DNA of 44,697 nucleotides from Acidimicrobiales bacterium (lineage in GTDB: Bacteria > Actinomycetota > Acidimicrobiia > Acidimicrobiales > JAUJNH01): positions 183,329 to 228,025 of the forward strand of contig JAUJNH010000003.1 of NCBI GenBank assembly GCA_030448245.1, read 5' to 3'. Positions 44,643 to 44,697 of this stretch are shown piece by piece (position 1 is the first letter of the stretch; each line of letters starts with the position of its first letter). Both the position numbers and the translations under genes were made by a program. The notes beneath the pieces were generated by a model that saw only the letters and a program-made list of their open reading frames with translations, made no database searches and had not been told where the DNA came from.

Positions 44643-44697
44643 CTCTGCTCCTGGTCGTCGTGGGATTCCGCCTGCGGTCGGCCTCGAGCGACGGCTG

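Overview
The window is about 44.7 kb of very GC-rich DNA (roughly 70% by eye). It carries a compact, mostly minus-strand gene block from an actinobacterium (Actinomycetota). Supporting signs are the sigR/rsrA pair, the mycofactocin genes, the abundant GTG starts, and the order clpC - lysS - coaX - panD - panC(DUF2520) - folP - folE - ftsH - hpt - tilS - DUF2342. That order parallels the mycobacterial clpC1-lysS-coaX-panD-panC-folP-folE-ftsH-hpt-mesJ region. nadB/nadC inside the block, a DUF2520-PanC fusion and widespread leaderless-type promoters point to a deep branch such as Acidimicrobiia. That placement is inference from memory, not a search.

Layout. 1-1.8 kb: a DUF3153/LppM-type lipoprotein, a universal-stress-protein remnant and a two-domain VOC protein. 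1.8-4.3 kb: clpC, broken by three apparent 1-nt deletions. 4.4-5.4 kb: polyprenyl diphosphate synthase. 5.5-13.1 kb: cofactor block (lysS, coaX, nadC, nadB, a small P-loop kinase on the other strand, panD, DUF2520-panC). 13.2-14.4 kb: a phosphatase-like protein lacking catalytic residues, and folP. 14.45-14.85 kb: two ~147-bp direct repeats with hairpins. 14.8-22.9 kb: flavoprotein disulfide reductase, small membrane protein, folE, ftsH, hpt, tilS, response regulator, DUF2342 and a 45-residue membrane protein. 22.9-25.1 kb: Cys/His mini-protein, rsrA, sigR and an RpoD-family sigma factor. 25.3-26.8 kb: a PPOX protein and an anti-sigma-type ATPase.

27.0-41.2 kb is a mycofactocin locus. Divergent promoters separate an NDMA-type zinc alcohol dehydrogenase from mftA-mftB-mftC. 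A PhyH-like dioxygenase is embedded on the opposite strand. Then, in one tightly overlapping run, come two FadH/OYE-type Fe-S flavoproteins, EtfA, a FixC-like ETF:quinone oxidoreductase, a FixX ferredoxin, EtfB, mftE, an SDR and mftF. No mftD, mftG or mftR is present. The layout suggests that reduced mycofactocin, or the dehydrogenases using it, passes electrons through a dedicated ETF/FixCX module to menaquinone.

41.2-44.7 kb: dusB, a ClpP facing an SRPBCC-ArsR operon across two identical-architecture palindromic operators, and a frameshifted PRC-barrel-like gene at the edge. Three single-base deletions in clpC and one insertion in the last gene could be assembly errors or real lesions; the sequence alone cannot decide. 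I saw no tRNA, rRNA, CRISPR array, insertion sequence or phage gene.
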